Source of the DNA: Ligustrum vulgare
Taxonomy: Eukaryota; Streptophyta; Magnoliopsida; Lamiales; Oleaceae
Length of the DNA: 64,000 nucleotides
Direction: 5' to 3'
Assembly: GCA_963555705.1 (NCBI GenBank)
Contig: OY743169.1
Span: 7,068,014 to 7,132,013 of the forward strand
Shown here: in pieces, positions 1-11,990 of the stretch
How the letters are laid out: every line of letters starts with the position of its first letter
How positions within the stretch are numbered: the first letter of the stretch is position 1
Notes under the pieces: generated by a model
Database searches by the model: none
Seen by the model: only the letters and a program-made list of their open reading frames with translations
What the model was told of the DNA's origin: nothing
Made by a program: the position numbers and the translations under genes

Positions 1-3000
1 TGCTCTGTTGTGCCTTCGAAGAAGAGGATGCCACTGATTGATTTCGATGGCTGACAATATGCAAACCTTGGTGCTGTGAAAGTAAGCCTGATGATAAATA
101 CGTGTCCAGTTTCTTTTTGATAGAACTGTTCCAATGATTTTTTATTGCGTTGTCAGTCCTGATGTCAAATGGACAAATTGTTCAGAACTCAAGGTGATAA
201 ACTTCCGTTAATAGCACAAATGAGCACTGATAGACTGAATAAATGAGATGGTAAATATATGATATATGGCAGCTCTTATTCTCTAAATAGAGTAAAATAT
301 TCTTCATGCAACTATCAAGTATCACTTTACCTCCCAGGCAAGAACTTTGTTAACTCTGCCCACTTGTTTCCATAAATTTGATGGGCATGAATCAGAGCCA
401 ATTCCTCTTCTTGTGTCCAAGCATCCTTGTTAATGGAAGGATTAAGATGATTGTGCCATCTGTGAAATGCATGGCAATAAACAAATAAAGTAGATAAATC
501 TGAAAACAATACAAAAATATAAATAAATAAATCCGGAGCTGTTTAATAAAAGAAATGAAATTTGCACCTTCATTGATATATAAGATTGAACCAGCCAACA
601 CTAGCAGAAGTGCATTCAAAAAGAAAATTGAAACATAAATCTTTAAAAAAATCAACAGGAATAAGATACAAATATCTGGAAAATCATTAGTTGAAGATAT
701 TTAACAGTGGAAAGCTGTAAAATAAACACGAAGAGGTCAACTGAAGAGCTACAAAGACTAAAAGAAGCTCCTCCAAGCTTACCTTTCACGACATTGCTTT
801 CCAATACGTCCAGGAAGATGCTTTGAAATGGTGGACCACTTTTTTGGCCCATATTTGTTCACACATTGGATTATCATTTCATCCTCCTGATCGCATATTT
901 AAAGATACATAAGTTGTGTACTCATATGCCACAAAATAGAACTTAGGACTTTTTATGCCAGAATGAAACAAAATTAAATTTAATTGAGACGAATCCAGAA
1001 GGAATAAAGTTAAAAGAGTTCCCTAACCTCTTTTGACCAGGGACCTTTGACAAGTTCTGGATCAAGAACCTTCTGCCACCTGTGTAGGCACTGTACATCT
1101 GTTCGGTCCTTGAAACACTCCGCTACATATAGCACAATATTAAAAATATTGTATTGCCTATGCTATATAATGTAGGCGATAGGAATTGAAGGTTATAATT
1201 ACGCCAGCAAAAAATTATAATGTGAGAAATTGATCGTCATTTTGGCTGAGAAAAACTACTTGACTGTCTAAGCCACACTAGAAAGACTTATTTAAGTATA
1301 TGACACAGCAACCTAGTAAAAGCGAAAGGTCAAATAAGTCACAAAGCATACATGATATGGGCTTGGTGTTAATTCCAACTGGGATCATTTAGAAATTTTA
1401 ATTTTCAATGCATCAAAAAGGAATCTCATAATTTTATCTCCATATTCTTGTCAAGCCATGATAGATCATTTCTGTACAAAAATTCCTACTTAAAAAGGCC
1501 ACATAAAATTTTACCAAACATGTATAGAACTTGCACTTATCTGAGAAAATTAATCAGGGATTTACCGAATTATTATATGTAGACATGATTCTTTCTTTGC
1601 CATATTTGGAAGTTCCTTTAACTTAAGAAATTCTTGGATTTGGGAAGGGCAAAGACACTCTTTCAATATTCTTTGATTTAATTTAATGACAATCCCTTGC
1701 AATTAATGAGGTTAACATTGCTTGAACAATTAGCAAGTATTTATGACCATATACTGTAAAATATTAGTTCTAGATGGCAAACTTGGTCGTGATAATATAG
1801 GCAAACAGGCAAAAACTGTCCCTATTTTTTTTTTTTTTTTTAAATAATGGTATGAAATAACGCATCCCTAGCTCAAAACAGTCTTTAGTCTGCTCCACAT
1901 TTCTTCAATTAGGTCCGTAGTAACTAAAAGTTTCACAATCCATGCTATATATCGTATACCAAAGTCAACGAGCAATCCATAAAGAACATGATCCTTATCT
2001 AAGAGTTGAGTATTAAACCAAATAATGTTCTAAAGTAACATGTACCCAAGTTCGAACAACATCCTCACCTTGTTGCTCCAACTGACACCATTAGTCGTCC
2101 ATACTGACTTTATATATATATATATAGTTACACAATTCATGCCATGTCTTGTCCTATATTCATGTGCATTCCAAGGCTGAACATACTACATAGTACTACG
2201 AGAAGCTTGGAAATTGAACAAATTTTGCAAGATAGCTAGTTCAACATGATTACCAAATGATATTTAGAAACCAATGAACAAAAGTCGTGATGTTAGAACT
2301 AATATGTAAAAAGAGAAGGGCAGAGATTAATCAGACATGAATTTTTCTGTTAAACAATTGGTAAAGGAGAGAAGCTTCAATTCTTTTTCCTACCTATTTT
2401 TTTCCAGTTTTTTCCTTTGAAACGTTGAACAGCCATGCGCAGTATCTCATCCTGCAGGGAAAAAAATAATTCTGTTGGGATCACAAATTATATAAGGACC
2501 AAAAAACTCAACAGATTGGTCGAAGTGTGACCATCTAAATGACAAGAAACTTGGAGAGAAGCACACATCTTTTTAATAATTGTATAATAAAAGTCAACAC
2601 TATAACTTTTTTTTTTTTTTTTGTCATGGTGGAGTTGGGTGAGAGAGAAACAGAGAGAGCCTTCACTTATAAATGGAACATGAGGTGCCCCCTCTGCCTT
2701 CCAATTCTAAACATTTTACAAATATACAAGTCACGCCATTAGCAAGTTGTCCTCATTTTTCTAAAAAATGGTGGCCAGTTTGGGAATAAATTCATTCTCC
2801 ATAACTCAACTTGCTAATAACATTTAAAATTAGAAGAGATTGCCAATTTACCTCTTCTGGAGTCCATTGTCCCTTTGTGGAACGCCTCGTGGGTCCACTT
2901 GTTCTCCTGCAAAAAAAATTGCATAATTTAACCTTTGTGTAGCAAAAAACTTCACATAGGATGCAGACTCAGTTATTACTCTATACTTTTGAGTGGCTTG

Positions 3001-3447
3001 TCAAAGCTTGACCTAAAAGAAAAGCAAAGTAGACGGTTTTCCAGCATATTTTTTCAAAAACTAAGGACCATTAATGTAAACAAGTGAATTTAACATCACA
3101 GGGATCATGTGTCCGAAGAATCAACAAATCATGTACCTGTTGCATTTAGGCAAAGCATACCTACCTCACCTCCTATTTGATAATCAAGCGAAACTCATAT
3201 GAATCAAGAAACGATTTTAATGCACTATAAATGATCACTCATTATGCCAAGCAAATGGAACTTTTTATCACCAAGGTGACATAATATAGTAAAAGTGGAT
3301 AAACAGATGAAACAAAATGAATACTTAAGGATCTGCATAATAATCATTACGTGAGGTCTCAGAATGTTACCCGTGCAAAGTCTGAACTCCTTGTAGACAA
3401 TCTCTGGATGCATCTGAAGGAGTGTTGCTTGTTGTATCACTTTCCAT
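1..3447 (-). CDS. Three-repeat MYB transcription factor (MYB3R1/R4 type), 5' part
   Basis: The 5' half of an R1R2R3-MYB, a nuclear DNA-binding regulator of G2/M genes in plants. Coding exons read by hand on the minus strand: 3371-3447, 2852-2906, 2394-2451, 1028-1122, 783-886, 331-459 and 158 to beyond position 1. Phases agree, giving 225 residues before the window edge. R1 is about residues 38-88 (KGQWTPEED, NWKKIAECF), R2 90-140 (KGPWSKEED, KKWSTISKHLPGR) and R3 142-190 (DAWTQEEELAL, NKWAELTKFLPGR, NAIKNHWNSS). The linker HGRTSGPTRRSTKGQW is typical of the MYB3R1/R4 group rather than the MYB3R3/R5 group. I chose the ATG at 3447 because family members commonly begin there; an in-frame ATG at 3492 would add 15 residues. 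The C-terminal regulatory region lies outside the window. Family certain; exact orthology likely. Confidence 0.93.
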
Positions 3448-3837
3448 ATTTTTGTGACAGACAGGCAAACCTGGATTCCCCGATCCTCGCATGTCCGCAA
3501 TTTTCTCCAGATTTTTCTCTCCAAATCATTATATGCTACCCTAGAATAGGTTAGGCACTAACTATTCCAGGATGAAGTCAAAGGCTAAGAGTGAAGAAGG
3601 TTAGACAAACGAAAAAATGCCGGGATTTCAACAAGCATGCGACTGTGTTTGAGATGTAAAAAATTAATTGTTATTCAGAAAGCATCAACTTCAACCAATG
3701 TTGGGAGCCCTTGAATATTTAAGAAAAGCTTGCATCTAAAAGAAATTTTCCTCATTAAAACATGAAACCAATTTTCCAATGAACAGAAGCTACAAGATTT
3801 TTATTTCTTCCTAGGTGCCCCTCATTTAAAGTTTTAA

Positions 3838-4610
3838 CCAATGTGATGCATGGCAACTAACATTTAATAAACCCATGACTGCGAGGGAAAATGAAAAAAC
3901 TCAAATTTTAAATACCACAAACGACTTCTAGGATTGGTGGGCTACACAACTCATTATAATTTTTTTGACCAATGTGATGTGTGTCAACTAACATTTAGCC
4001 TCTGTTTGAGACCCATTATTTCAAATAATGTGGTTTGTAATAGTAAATTTTTTGAAACTGTGGTTGAAAAGAAAGTAGGGATTTTTTTGTTTTGCTTTTT
4101 GCATAAATTATTTTATTGGTAGAACGTGTGGTTGAAAACGAATTTAGAAAAAAATGAGGTTTTGAATAATAGGTACCAAAAAAGGCTTAATAAACCCATG
4201 ACAGGAAAAATGAAAAAACTCAAATTTTAAATAGCACAAAATGACTTCTAGGATTGGTGGGCTACACAACTTATTAAAGTTTTTTTACGCGATGTGTGCA
4301 AACCCATGACTGTGAGGGGGAATGAAAAAACTCAAATTTTAAATACCACAAAAGAACATATAGGATTGGTGGACAACACAAGTCATTATAAACTTTTTAA
4401 CACAACGTAACGCGTGACTACTATCATTTAATAAATCCATGATTGCGCAGGGGAATGAAAAAAAACAAATTTTAAATACCACAGGAGTATTTCTAGGATT
4501 GGTGGGCTACACAACCTATTATAAAAGATTTAATAAAATGTGACCTGTGGCAACTAACATTTAATAAACCCATGAATGAATGTGTAGGGAATGAAAATTA
4601 GCCTCTTTTG
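3838..4610. repeat. Degenerate tandem repeat, about 125-bp unit, 4-5 copies
   Basis: The phrases 'aacatttaataaaccc', 'aaaaaactcaaattttaaata' and 'aggattggtgggctacacaac' recur in the same order at about 3860, 3990/4190, 4310, 4430 and 4555. The array lies inside the presumed MYB3R leader intron. One copy is split by a MITE at 3998-4186. Confidence 0.75.
3998..4186. mobile_element. Tourist-like MITE inserted in the tandem repeat (TTA target)
   Basis: 189 bp starting GCCTCTGTTTGAG and ending AAAAAAGGC, flanked on each side by TTA. Intact neighbouring repeat units read 'aacatttaataaaccc', so the empty site is known and TTA is the duplicated target. TTA/TAA duplication points to PIF/Harbinger (Tourist) MITEs. 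Confidence 0.7.
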
Positions 4611-4985
4611 GTAAGAGTTTGTTATAAATAGTCGTGTGACAACATCTCATTGGGCCATTTTTTTTAAAAAATCAAAAATTTGATTGGTCAAAGTTCCCGC
4701 CCCACCATTATTGCCTTTTCAAAAAAATGGACCTACGAAATTCTGCATTTCTTAACACGTTGTGATGCGTTGCAACTTGCAACTAAGCCTCTATTCTTTA
4801 AAACATTTATAAATCAATTTCAAAACAACACAATTTCCCAAACCACACACATTTTTCAAAATCACTTTCAACCACATATTTTACCTCGAAAAAAACATTC
4901 CATTTATAAATATGAATAGTGGCTGCCGAACACAGGATAACATATATCTATGACAAAAAAATGATGGCTTAAAGTGTATTGTTGC

Positions 4986-5080
4986 CCAAGAAAAAAAGCT
5001 AAGCCCCTATTTGGTAAAAGTTTTGTTTATATGTGGTTGAAAAGTGATTTTTTGGCAAGTGTATAAACAATTTACCCACC
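4986..5080. repeat. MITE-like fragment in the MYB3R leader intron
   Basis: The text 'ctatttggtaaaagttttgtttatatgtggttgaaaag' belongs to the same loose family as the MITEs at 3998, 52311 and 61257 (TTTGGTAAA, GTTTATA and TGTGGTTGAAAA motifs). A clear partner terminus was not found. The rest of the intron (5080-5908) is AT-rich DNA in which I see nothing else. Confidence 0.35.
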
Positions 5081-5908
5081 GGATGCCAAATCTGCAGTGG
5101 ACCCCATCCATATATTCAAAATTCTTGTTCTGTTGACACGTCCAGAATTTGGGAATACAGTTTTCTCGATACAAAAATTGAAAATGTGCATTGGAAGTAC
5201 TAAATTCTAATAACAAATTCATCAGCAAATATCAATCATTCCAGCTCATGTTTTACTGTCAATTAAGGCTCGGGGAAAACTAAAAGAAAAAAATTTGAAA
5301 TCTATTGCTGTTCAAACTTGAATGATTCCTTCTTGAGCATAACTTTTATGCTCAAATTAAAAAAATATATACAAGATACAAATCCTGTCAGAGAAAAATA
5401 CAAATCTGTTGAGTAAAAATTTTAAAAGTAAAGTGAAACAAATCCATTTGATGGGAACTCAACTGAAGCAAAAGCTAGAAAATCAAGGACTTGGAAATTT
5501 CAATCGGAAATACAATAGAGGTGACTTAATTTATATCTGAAAGCATCAAATTCTCTAACTTCAAACAAAAAAAAATCATAACGCCTAGGGTTTTGATCAC
5601 AAACTTCCTATATAGCTAGGCAATATAGTTCATCATGAACAGATAGATTAAAACGATTCTAAAACTTAAATTTGGAAATTAGTCAAGCTTACCAGACCGA
5701 GACTGAAAATCAAGGGCTGTAATTATCAATCAAAAACATAATGGACGTGACCACAAATTTAATATTAAAATATCGAATTCTCTTACTCTGTATAAAAAAA
5801 TCATCTCGACCAGGGTGATCGCGAAATTTACATATACGTCATACTCCACATAAACAAAATAATAAAACTTCCAATTTAACTTAATTTAAACAAAAGCGTG
5901 AAACTTAC

Positions 5909-6070
5909 CGTAACGAGCTTCAAAAATTTCAATTGAATCGTTTCAGAGCGCATCCGATACAACGTATAATTCTTTTTATCAGTAAATCAGAAAGAGGAAA
6001 CAATCTTCTACGGGGTGAATTTGAGAGAGAGGAGTAATTTGTGAATGTTTCTAGAGAGAGAGAGAGACTG
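5909..6070 (-). other. Probable 5' non-coding leader exon of the MYB3R gene
   Basis: On the minus strand a good donor (CGGTAAGTTT) lies at 5901-5910, preceded by a purine-rich stretch with a GA-repeat at about 6050-6068. The coding ATG is 2.5 kb downstream, so the gene probably has a leader intron of roughly 2.4 kb (3493-5908). A second possible donor lies near 5690. The transcription start is not determined. Confidence 0.45.
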
Positions 6071-6338
6071 AGAATGAGAAAACGGTCCTTAATTTTCAAA
6101 TAAAGATGCCCCCAATGCTAGTATTATTGGGTTCGAGCCTTCAAGGTCGCTATTGCCCATGGACGGATGAGATCTATGGTTTTTCTAATCTCTGCCGTCT
6201 ATTGTTGTTACATTTTTCAAACTTAAATAGAAGAGTCCAACGGGAAGTTTCTTTTACAGGCGACCGGCTCTCACTGGTAATTAATTTTTTTGGTAACATG
6301 GAAAATTAGGCAATTTTTTTTTTTATTATTACTTTTTA
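6071..6338 (-). promoter_or_regulatory. Upstream region of MYB3R with two AACGG cores
   Basis: This short stretch separates the presumed MYB3R leader from the Helitron-like element starting at 6339. It contains AACGGTCC at about 6083 and TCCAACGGG at about 6237. AACGG is the core of the mitosis-specific activator (MSA) element bound by MYB3R proteins. Neither site fits the full MSA consensus, so the role is a guess. Confidence 0.3.
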
Positions 6339-7423
6339 CTAGTAATCGCACCAGTACGATGCACGGAATAAATAATATTTATTGAATAAGTTGTAAAAAT
6401 ATAATGCCCGATAAAAATAATACAATAAAAAAATAATAATATCTTGTATCCACAAATTGTGAATAATTTGTAATTTCATTTCTCCCTATAAGATTTCTCA
6501 CTTTAATGCATAAATTGTATATTCAATATACAATCAAAAAAGAAAAAAAAAGTTATGAATTGCATTTTTTTTAACAGTTAATTGTTCATTCTCTAATTTT
6601 CTTAATTTATTTATTCATATAGAATTGATTATTAAAAAAAAAAAAAAAATTTATGTTCATTCACAATCACATATTATTTAAAACTAATTTTTCACAATTG
6701 CACATACTACTTTTTAACCACACACATTCTAAAAAAAATCAATTTTCAACCACTCAATTGATTGATTGACAATTATTTTATTTTTTATACTACATTCTTT
6801 CACTTTTAATCATGCATTTAAAACTATTTTTATAGTCTATATCAAACTTACTCATATTCAATGGTTTCAAATATAAAGTGACATTTTATTTTTCACCAAG
6901 TATTAAAAATGGTCATGTCACACACACACAGAGACAAAATATTTTTTTGTACATGTTAAATAACTGTATTGACCATATTTTATTTTTAAATAGAATAAGT
7001 TTGATAAAACCTTATATTTTTATTTTCTGTAGAATTCAATGAATTAATTGTTAAAGTCTGTAGTATATATTTTACAAATTGATGTTATTTTAAATTTATA
7101 GAAATTAAAAAATAGATAAATGAACAAAATGAGTAAATTTATAAAATTAATTTCAAAATTACCAAAGAGTTTATCGAAACCTAAAGTTGTAAAAATTAAA
7201 ATGATTCAATTGAATTTACTTAAAAAGATCGGATATCTATTATTTCTTTTCATTTGATAAGAAAAAAGATTTGAAATTAATCATTTATGTTAAATTGAAG
7301 TTAGGTAAGAAATGATAGATATCATTTTATGACTTAAATGAGATAAATTAAAAAGATTGGATATTGGAAAAAGTAAAATGTATAAGTAAAACTTTTACCT
7401 TTATTATTTGAGACAATTTTATG

Positions 7424-8066
7424 AATGATATATTTAGAGTTTGCTTTCATTTGTTAGTTTGTATTGAACTTCTCGTTAAGATCTTGAATTTGACACCTAT
7501 ATTACATATTTTTTTACTTCAAAATATTACAATAATTATCAAAAGAATAAAAATTATATACAATTTGACCTTTTTATAGATTTTTTATTTTTTACAAATC
7601 AATAAGTCATTTATTACATGTCACTTATAATTAATTTTGCATTAATTGAAGTTTCCTAATTCAATTATTAAAATAATTAATAAAATTACAAAGTTTCCTA
7701 AAATAGCAGGTAAAAATGGCGGGAAACTATGTGCGGATTTTATGAATGATATATTTAGAGTTTGCTTTCATTTGTTAGTTTGTATTGAACTTCTCGTTAA
7801 GATCTTGAATTTGACACCTATATTACATATTTTTTTACTTCAAAATATTACAATAATTATCAAAAGAATAAAAATTATATACAATTTGACTTTTTTATAG
7901 ATTTTTTATTTTTTACAAATCAATAAGTCATTTATTACATGTCACTTATAATTAATTTTGCATTAATTGAAGTTTCCTAATTCAATTATTAAAATAATTA
8001 ATAAAACTACAAAGTTTCCTAAAATAGCAGATAAAAATGGCGGGAAACTATGTGCGGATTTATGTG
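7424..8066. repeat. 321-bp tandem duplication inside Helitron-like B
   Basis: Two nearly identical copies (about 7424-7744 and 7745-8066). Matching landmarks such as 'gtttcctaattc' at 7651 and 7972 give a 321-bp period. Short AT-only reading frames across it are not credible genes. Confidence 0.85.
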
Positions 8067-8078
8067 ACGGCTATGTTG

Positions 8079-8080
<2 letters not shown>

Positions 8081-8139
<59 letters not shown>

Positions 8140-8140
8140 T
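8081..8140. repeat. (TTA)n/(TA)n microsatellite
   Basis: An uninterrupted run of about 14 TTA units followed by about 9 TA units. Confidence 0.95.
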
Positions 8141-8237
8141 GTCTATGTATTAAGATTTGACACAAGGGGGGAAGGGTGGGAAAGTAGGAGAGGGGGATGG
8201 GGATTCGAACCCTAAATAAACTTAGGATGGAGTGGAC

Positions 8238-9167
8238 CACTGGCGAATCCAGTTATGGACGAGCCCGTTTGGCCGTTCGTGCTGAATCCGACCAGATTTT
8301 CAGATTAATTAATTAATTATTATTATTATTTTAAAAATGTAACAGTCTAGTAATGTGTTTGATTGATAGTTTAATGTATTTGATTGGTTTAATTTTCTAG
8401 GTGAAAAAGTAAAAAAAATTTCAACTTTTGTAATTTGATTGTCATTGTTTTTCATGAAAAATAAAGCAAAATTTAGCTATTTTAATATATATATTTTTTA
8501 ATTTTTTCGCACATTTGTACTTGATAATAATAATGTTAAATTTTTGAAAAAAATAAATAAATTAACAACAATAAAAAGGATCAAACGTGACGAAAATGAT
8601 AAAATATTTTTCATAGAAAGTAAAATTTCCTCCCGCTTAGAAAACGAATCCCTCCAAATTAAGAAAAATATTGAATTTCGAGACAAGTTGGAAAACGAAT
8701 TCTATGAAAAATTTAGACAAACAAATAGCGTAAAAGTTGAAAAATCACTTGGAAAATGTAAGGCTATCAAACACAGTCTTAAATACATTACTCATGCCAT
8801 CCGTTCAATCCATTTGATGCTTTGGGAGACAATTTGTTGAATGACCGTTTGCTGATTTACATAGAGCGCAAAAATTTTAAACTCATTGAGAATGATGCAA
8901 TTTTGCAACGCTTTCAAAGTATGAGACCTTAGATAATGCAGTTGTCTAAGTTTATAGTTACGGAGTAGAGTTATATCATGTATTTTCCTACTATTTTTAT
9001 TTGTGTTGGACTATATTTCTATATTAAATGAAATTACGTTTTAAAGCATTTATATATTAGTAGAATTTTTAATATTTTTTTAATTAAATAATATTTCGCC
9101 ATTGAGGGTCAACAGTCAAAGTGTCAAAGTCCACTCTAACTCAACCACAATCCTGGATTCGCCGCTG
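8238..9167 (+). mobile_element. hAT transposon remnant with 8-bp target duplication
   Basis: Ends are CACTGGCGAATCCAG on the left and CTGGATTCGCCGCTG on the right, an inverted pair with one mismatch. Flanks are GAGTGGAC (8230-8237) and GCGTGGAC (9168-9175), an 8-bp duplication with one mismatch, as expected for hAT. At 8840-8935 a frame reads NDRLLIYIERKNF...ILQRFQSM, which resembles the C-terminal dimerisation region of plant hAT transposases. The upstream frame at 8544-8840 is lysine-rich and unrecognised. The 930-bp element is internally deleted. Confidence 0.75.
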
Positions 9168-9235
9168 GCGTGGACAGTGACATTGACAACAAAATCACTC
9201 GAACACACTTTGAATTCGCCTTAAGCAAAAACTTA

Positions 9236-9716
9236 GGTCATGTTCTCTTTACTGTTTTGAGGTCGTTTTCTATTTTTATTTTTCAAAATACTAAAAATGT
9301 GTTCTCTTTAATATTTTCGAAAACGCATTTTGAAAAACAAAAAAAAAAAAATTATATACAAAACTCAAAACCTTGTTTTGGACGTTTTAAATGTATTTAA
9401 ACAAAAGATGTTCAAAACGAGAAAAACGCGTTTTGGAATTTTTTTTATTATTATTATAATCCTAACTTGGAACTAAGCTTAAAATAAATTTGATTTTTTT
9501 TTTTTTTTTTTTTTAGAATTATCCTAATTTGGAACTAAGAGCCCGTTTGCTAATGTGATTTTTTTTGTTTTTGTGGTTTTTTGTGAATGTGTGGATTAAA
9601 AATATTTGAAAAGTCAAAATTTGTGGGTTTGACCAATAATGGATGGTTGAGATTGAGTTTGTAAAGCTGTGGTAAAATTTTTACCTTTACAAAACAAGCT
9701 CTTAAAGTCTAAATAA

Positions 9717-9757
<41 letters not shown>

Positions 9758-10260
9758 ATCCTAACTTGGAACCTAAGCCTAAAATAAAGTTTTATTGAAT
9801 TCAATATCAACAATACAGAAAAAAATTAAATGTGAATTCTTGTTGTTATATTTCAAAAAAAATGTTTTGATAAATAGACTCTGGTGATTTTGAAAGAACT
9901 TGTATTTTCTGAATTTTAATAGAACCCGAGCTTTCTCAAATCTCAAACCTAACCAACATATGTTAATATAAACTCTTAATGCTCATATTAATGTGTTGCA
10001 GGTAACCATGTTTTCAGTGTATTATTGTGAACGGAAATTTGAGTTTGAGCCATTAGTATTCTACTAGCTAATTAATTAAAAATAATTTAAATAGTATTCT
10101 GCAAAATTTCAAACATAACGTATTTTTAGTTTTTCATTTTCAAAAACAGTTTTCAGAATGACAAATCAAACGTGTTTTCAACAAATTTGAAAACAAAAAT
10201 AAAAATATAAAACATTTTCGATAATGAAAGTACAAAATAAAATACAAACAGAACGACACC
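9236..10260. mobile_element. Harbinger-like non-autonomous element, copy 1
   Basis: Begins GGTCATGTTCTCTTTACTG and ends GAACGACACC, with imperfect inverted termini, and is flanked by TTA on both sides (9233-9235 and 10261-10263). The interior has long T-runs and the phrase 'atcctaacttggaactaag', shared with the copy at 46550-47401. A smaller MITE-like insert (GAGCCCGTTTGC...AAGCTC) lies at about 9539-9701. Confidence 0.65.
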
Positions 10261-10467
10261 TTAGGCCATGTTCTCTTTACTGTTTTGAAGCAATTTTCTA
10301 TTTTTATTTTCCAAAACATAAAAAAAAACGTGTTCTCATTACCATTTTGCAAAATGCATTTTACAAAAAAAAAAAAAAAAAGCAAAAGGAACAAAACATT
10401 GTTTTGGATATTTTGTTTGAAACAAAGCTAACATATCAAAATGCGGAAAACGCTCCTTTTGGACAAG

Positions 10468-10560
10468 AATTGGTGTAGCTCAACTGGTGGAGTGTGCATT
10501 TGTTGATTAAGAGGTCAGGTGTTCGAGCCTTAAACCAACAAGTCTGGCCATTTTATTTTT
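10468..10560 (+). repeat. tRNA-derived SINE-like head
   Basis: GGTGTAGCTCAACTGGTGGAG resembles a pol III A box and GGTCAGGTGTTCGAGCC a B box, about 35 bp apart. It cannot fold as a full tRNA and is followed by a T-rich stretch. It reads best as a SINE head or tRNA-related repeat, not a functional tRNA gene. Confidence 0.5.
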
Positions 10561-10859
10561 TTTTTCAATTTTAGGAATGTTCCTTTAATACCTAAACGTA
10601 CCCCTGCGCCGCATACACCTTCTCCCTCTCAACTCATTTCCTTCGATCTCATCTTCTTCCCCCGAACTGAAGCAACGGTCGTCATCAGAGTCACCTCTCA
10701 ACGACGCATCCTCATTTTCTTCCTCCCTGCTCCTCTCCTCCCCTCTCGTCTTCTTCTCGATTCTCTTACCCCATATCAAGGACGTCGCTATCATCTACGT
10801 GATTATGCTGGGAGAGGAATACTGCGAGGAAAGGAAGAGTTATTCAATTACCGACACTC

Positions 10860-11700
10860 CTCGTGCCGTAACATAATCGAGCGTAGTATTGGAGTGTCAA
10901 CCCTCGATAAGAATACCGGTGGGGCCTATGATAAGATCAAAGGCTAAAGAAGTCCAAGAGTCGATGTCGGGACTCATTTTCAAGCTCCGAAACCAAGTCC
11001 ACATGGAAGAGAGCAAGATTGAGGTCAATTTCCTAATTTTGGAAGCTCATGAAATTTCGATCGACCGAAATTCACTCCGGTTGGCCGAAACTCTGCAGAG
11101 ATTTTGAGGATAGCTTTAGTCGGGTTCGGCTGAGCTTTGTACGACTGAAAATGTCATTTCGGTCAACCAGGTGTTCAACTGAAATAGTTTCGATCGACCG
11201 GTTCGATAGACTGAAAGTTTCCCGAATCAAAAAGAAGGGTTTTTTGTGTAATTTCTCAATTTTTTTGTTTCAACTTTGTATACATATTGTAAATGTCTCA
11301 AACCCTAGTTTTTAGTTTTGGCACTTGAAGAACACTCCATTGGAGAGCTTTTAGAGATGTAACATCATTTCTTACTTGTAACTAATCTTGGAATTTTCTT
11401 CAACTTATATATTGAGAATTTATCTTGTGTATTTGTTGTTATTTATTCCACAATATCTTAGTATTTGTCTTAACCTCTCCATTGGGTTAGGGTTCATCAT
11501 CCTTAAAATTTTGGTTGGGTTAAACTTGGGTCAAGATAATCCATTTTTACCATTTTTAGCTTTCTTGGGTTGATACAAAATTGATTATAGGAGTTTTTGG
11601 TTTAATCACCAAAGGGGTTCTAATCAATTACTCCACAAGGTCAAGATAACTTTTAAAATTATTTTATTTAGTCAAACTCTGTATGAGTAATTAGAGTTAC
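10860..11700 (+). mobile_element. LTR-retrotransposon fragment (end of polyprotein plus LTR-like DNA)
   Basis: The frame at 10889-11107 contains GPMIRSKAKEVQESMSGLI, which resembles the GPxTRSxAKxxQ tail often seen at the C-terminus of plant Gypsy polyproteins. The following DNA ('gatcgaccg' phrases repeated, then an AT-rich part) looks like LTR sequence, but no paired LTR or target duplication was found. Confidence 0.4.
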
Positions 11701-11785
11701 ATGTATTGTGGAAGTAATTTGGACTTGAATATTATGTTGTTAATTTCTTATAATATTTTTTGGAGTTGAACATTAATGACATTAA

Positions 11786-11990
11786 TAATTAGTTCAAAAT
11801 AATAGTTAAACAATATAGATTGTTTAATTTAATCCACAAGCAAATTCTTTGAAAATAGTATAAGTAGTATTCTGCAAAATTTGACATTATTAATTAGTTC
11901 AAAATAATAGTTAAACAATATAGATTTTTTTTAATTTAATCGACAAGCAAATTCTTTGGAAATAGTATGAGTAGTATTCTGAAAAATTTC
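11786..11990. repeat. Two-copy tandem duplication of about 100 bp
   Basis: 'ttagttcaaaataatagtt' followed by 'caagcaaattcttt' occurs twice (about 11790 and 11893) with small changes. Confidence 0.7.

Larger units (their letters stand above)
6339..8155 (-). mobile_element. Helitron-like non-autonomous element B
   Basis: On the minus strand the right side begins A|TCTTAATACATAGAC (8155) and the left side ends GTGCGATTA-CTAG|T (6339). A decayed hairpin (CCGTGCATCG...) lies just before the CTAG, as in Helitron 3' ends. The body is clearly related to element C at 23601-25879: both share 'ttgaataagttgtaaaaata' near the CTAG end and a long AT-rich interior. No Rep/helicase coding was found. The 5' end sits next to a (TTA)n/(TA)n run and is less certain than the 3' end. 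Confidence 0.6.

Noticed and set aside
8197..8213. 'ggggattcgaaccct', resembling a tRNA T-loop
   Set aside because: There is no acceptor stem, D-arm or anticodon arm around it.
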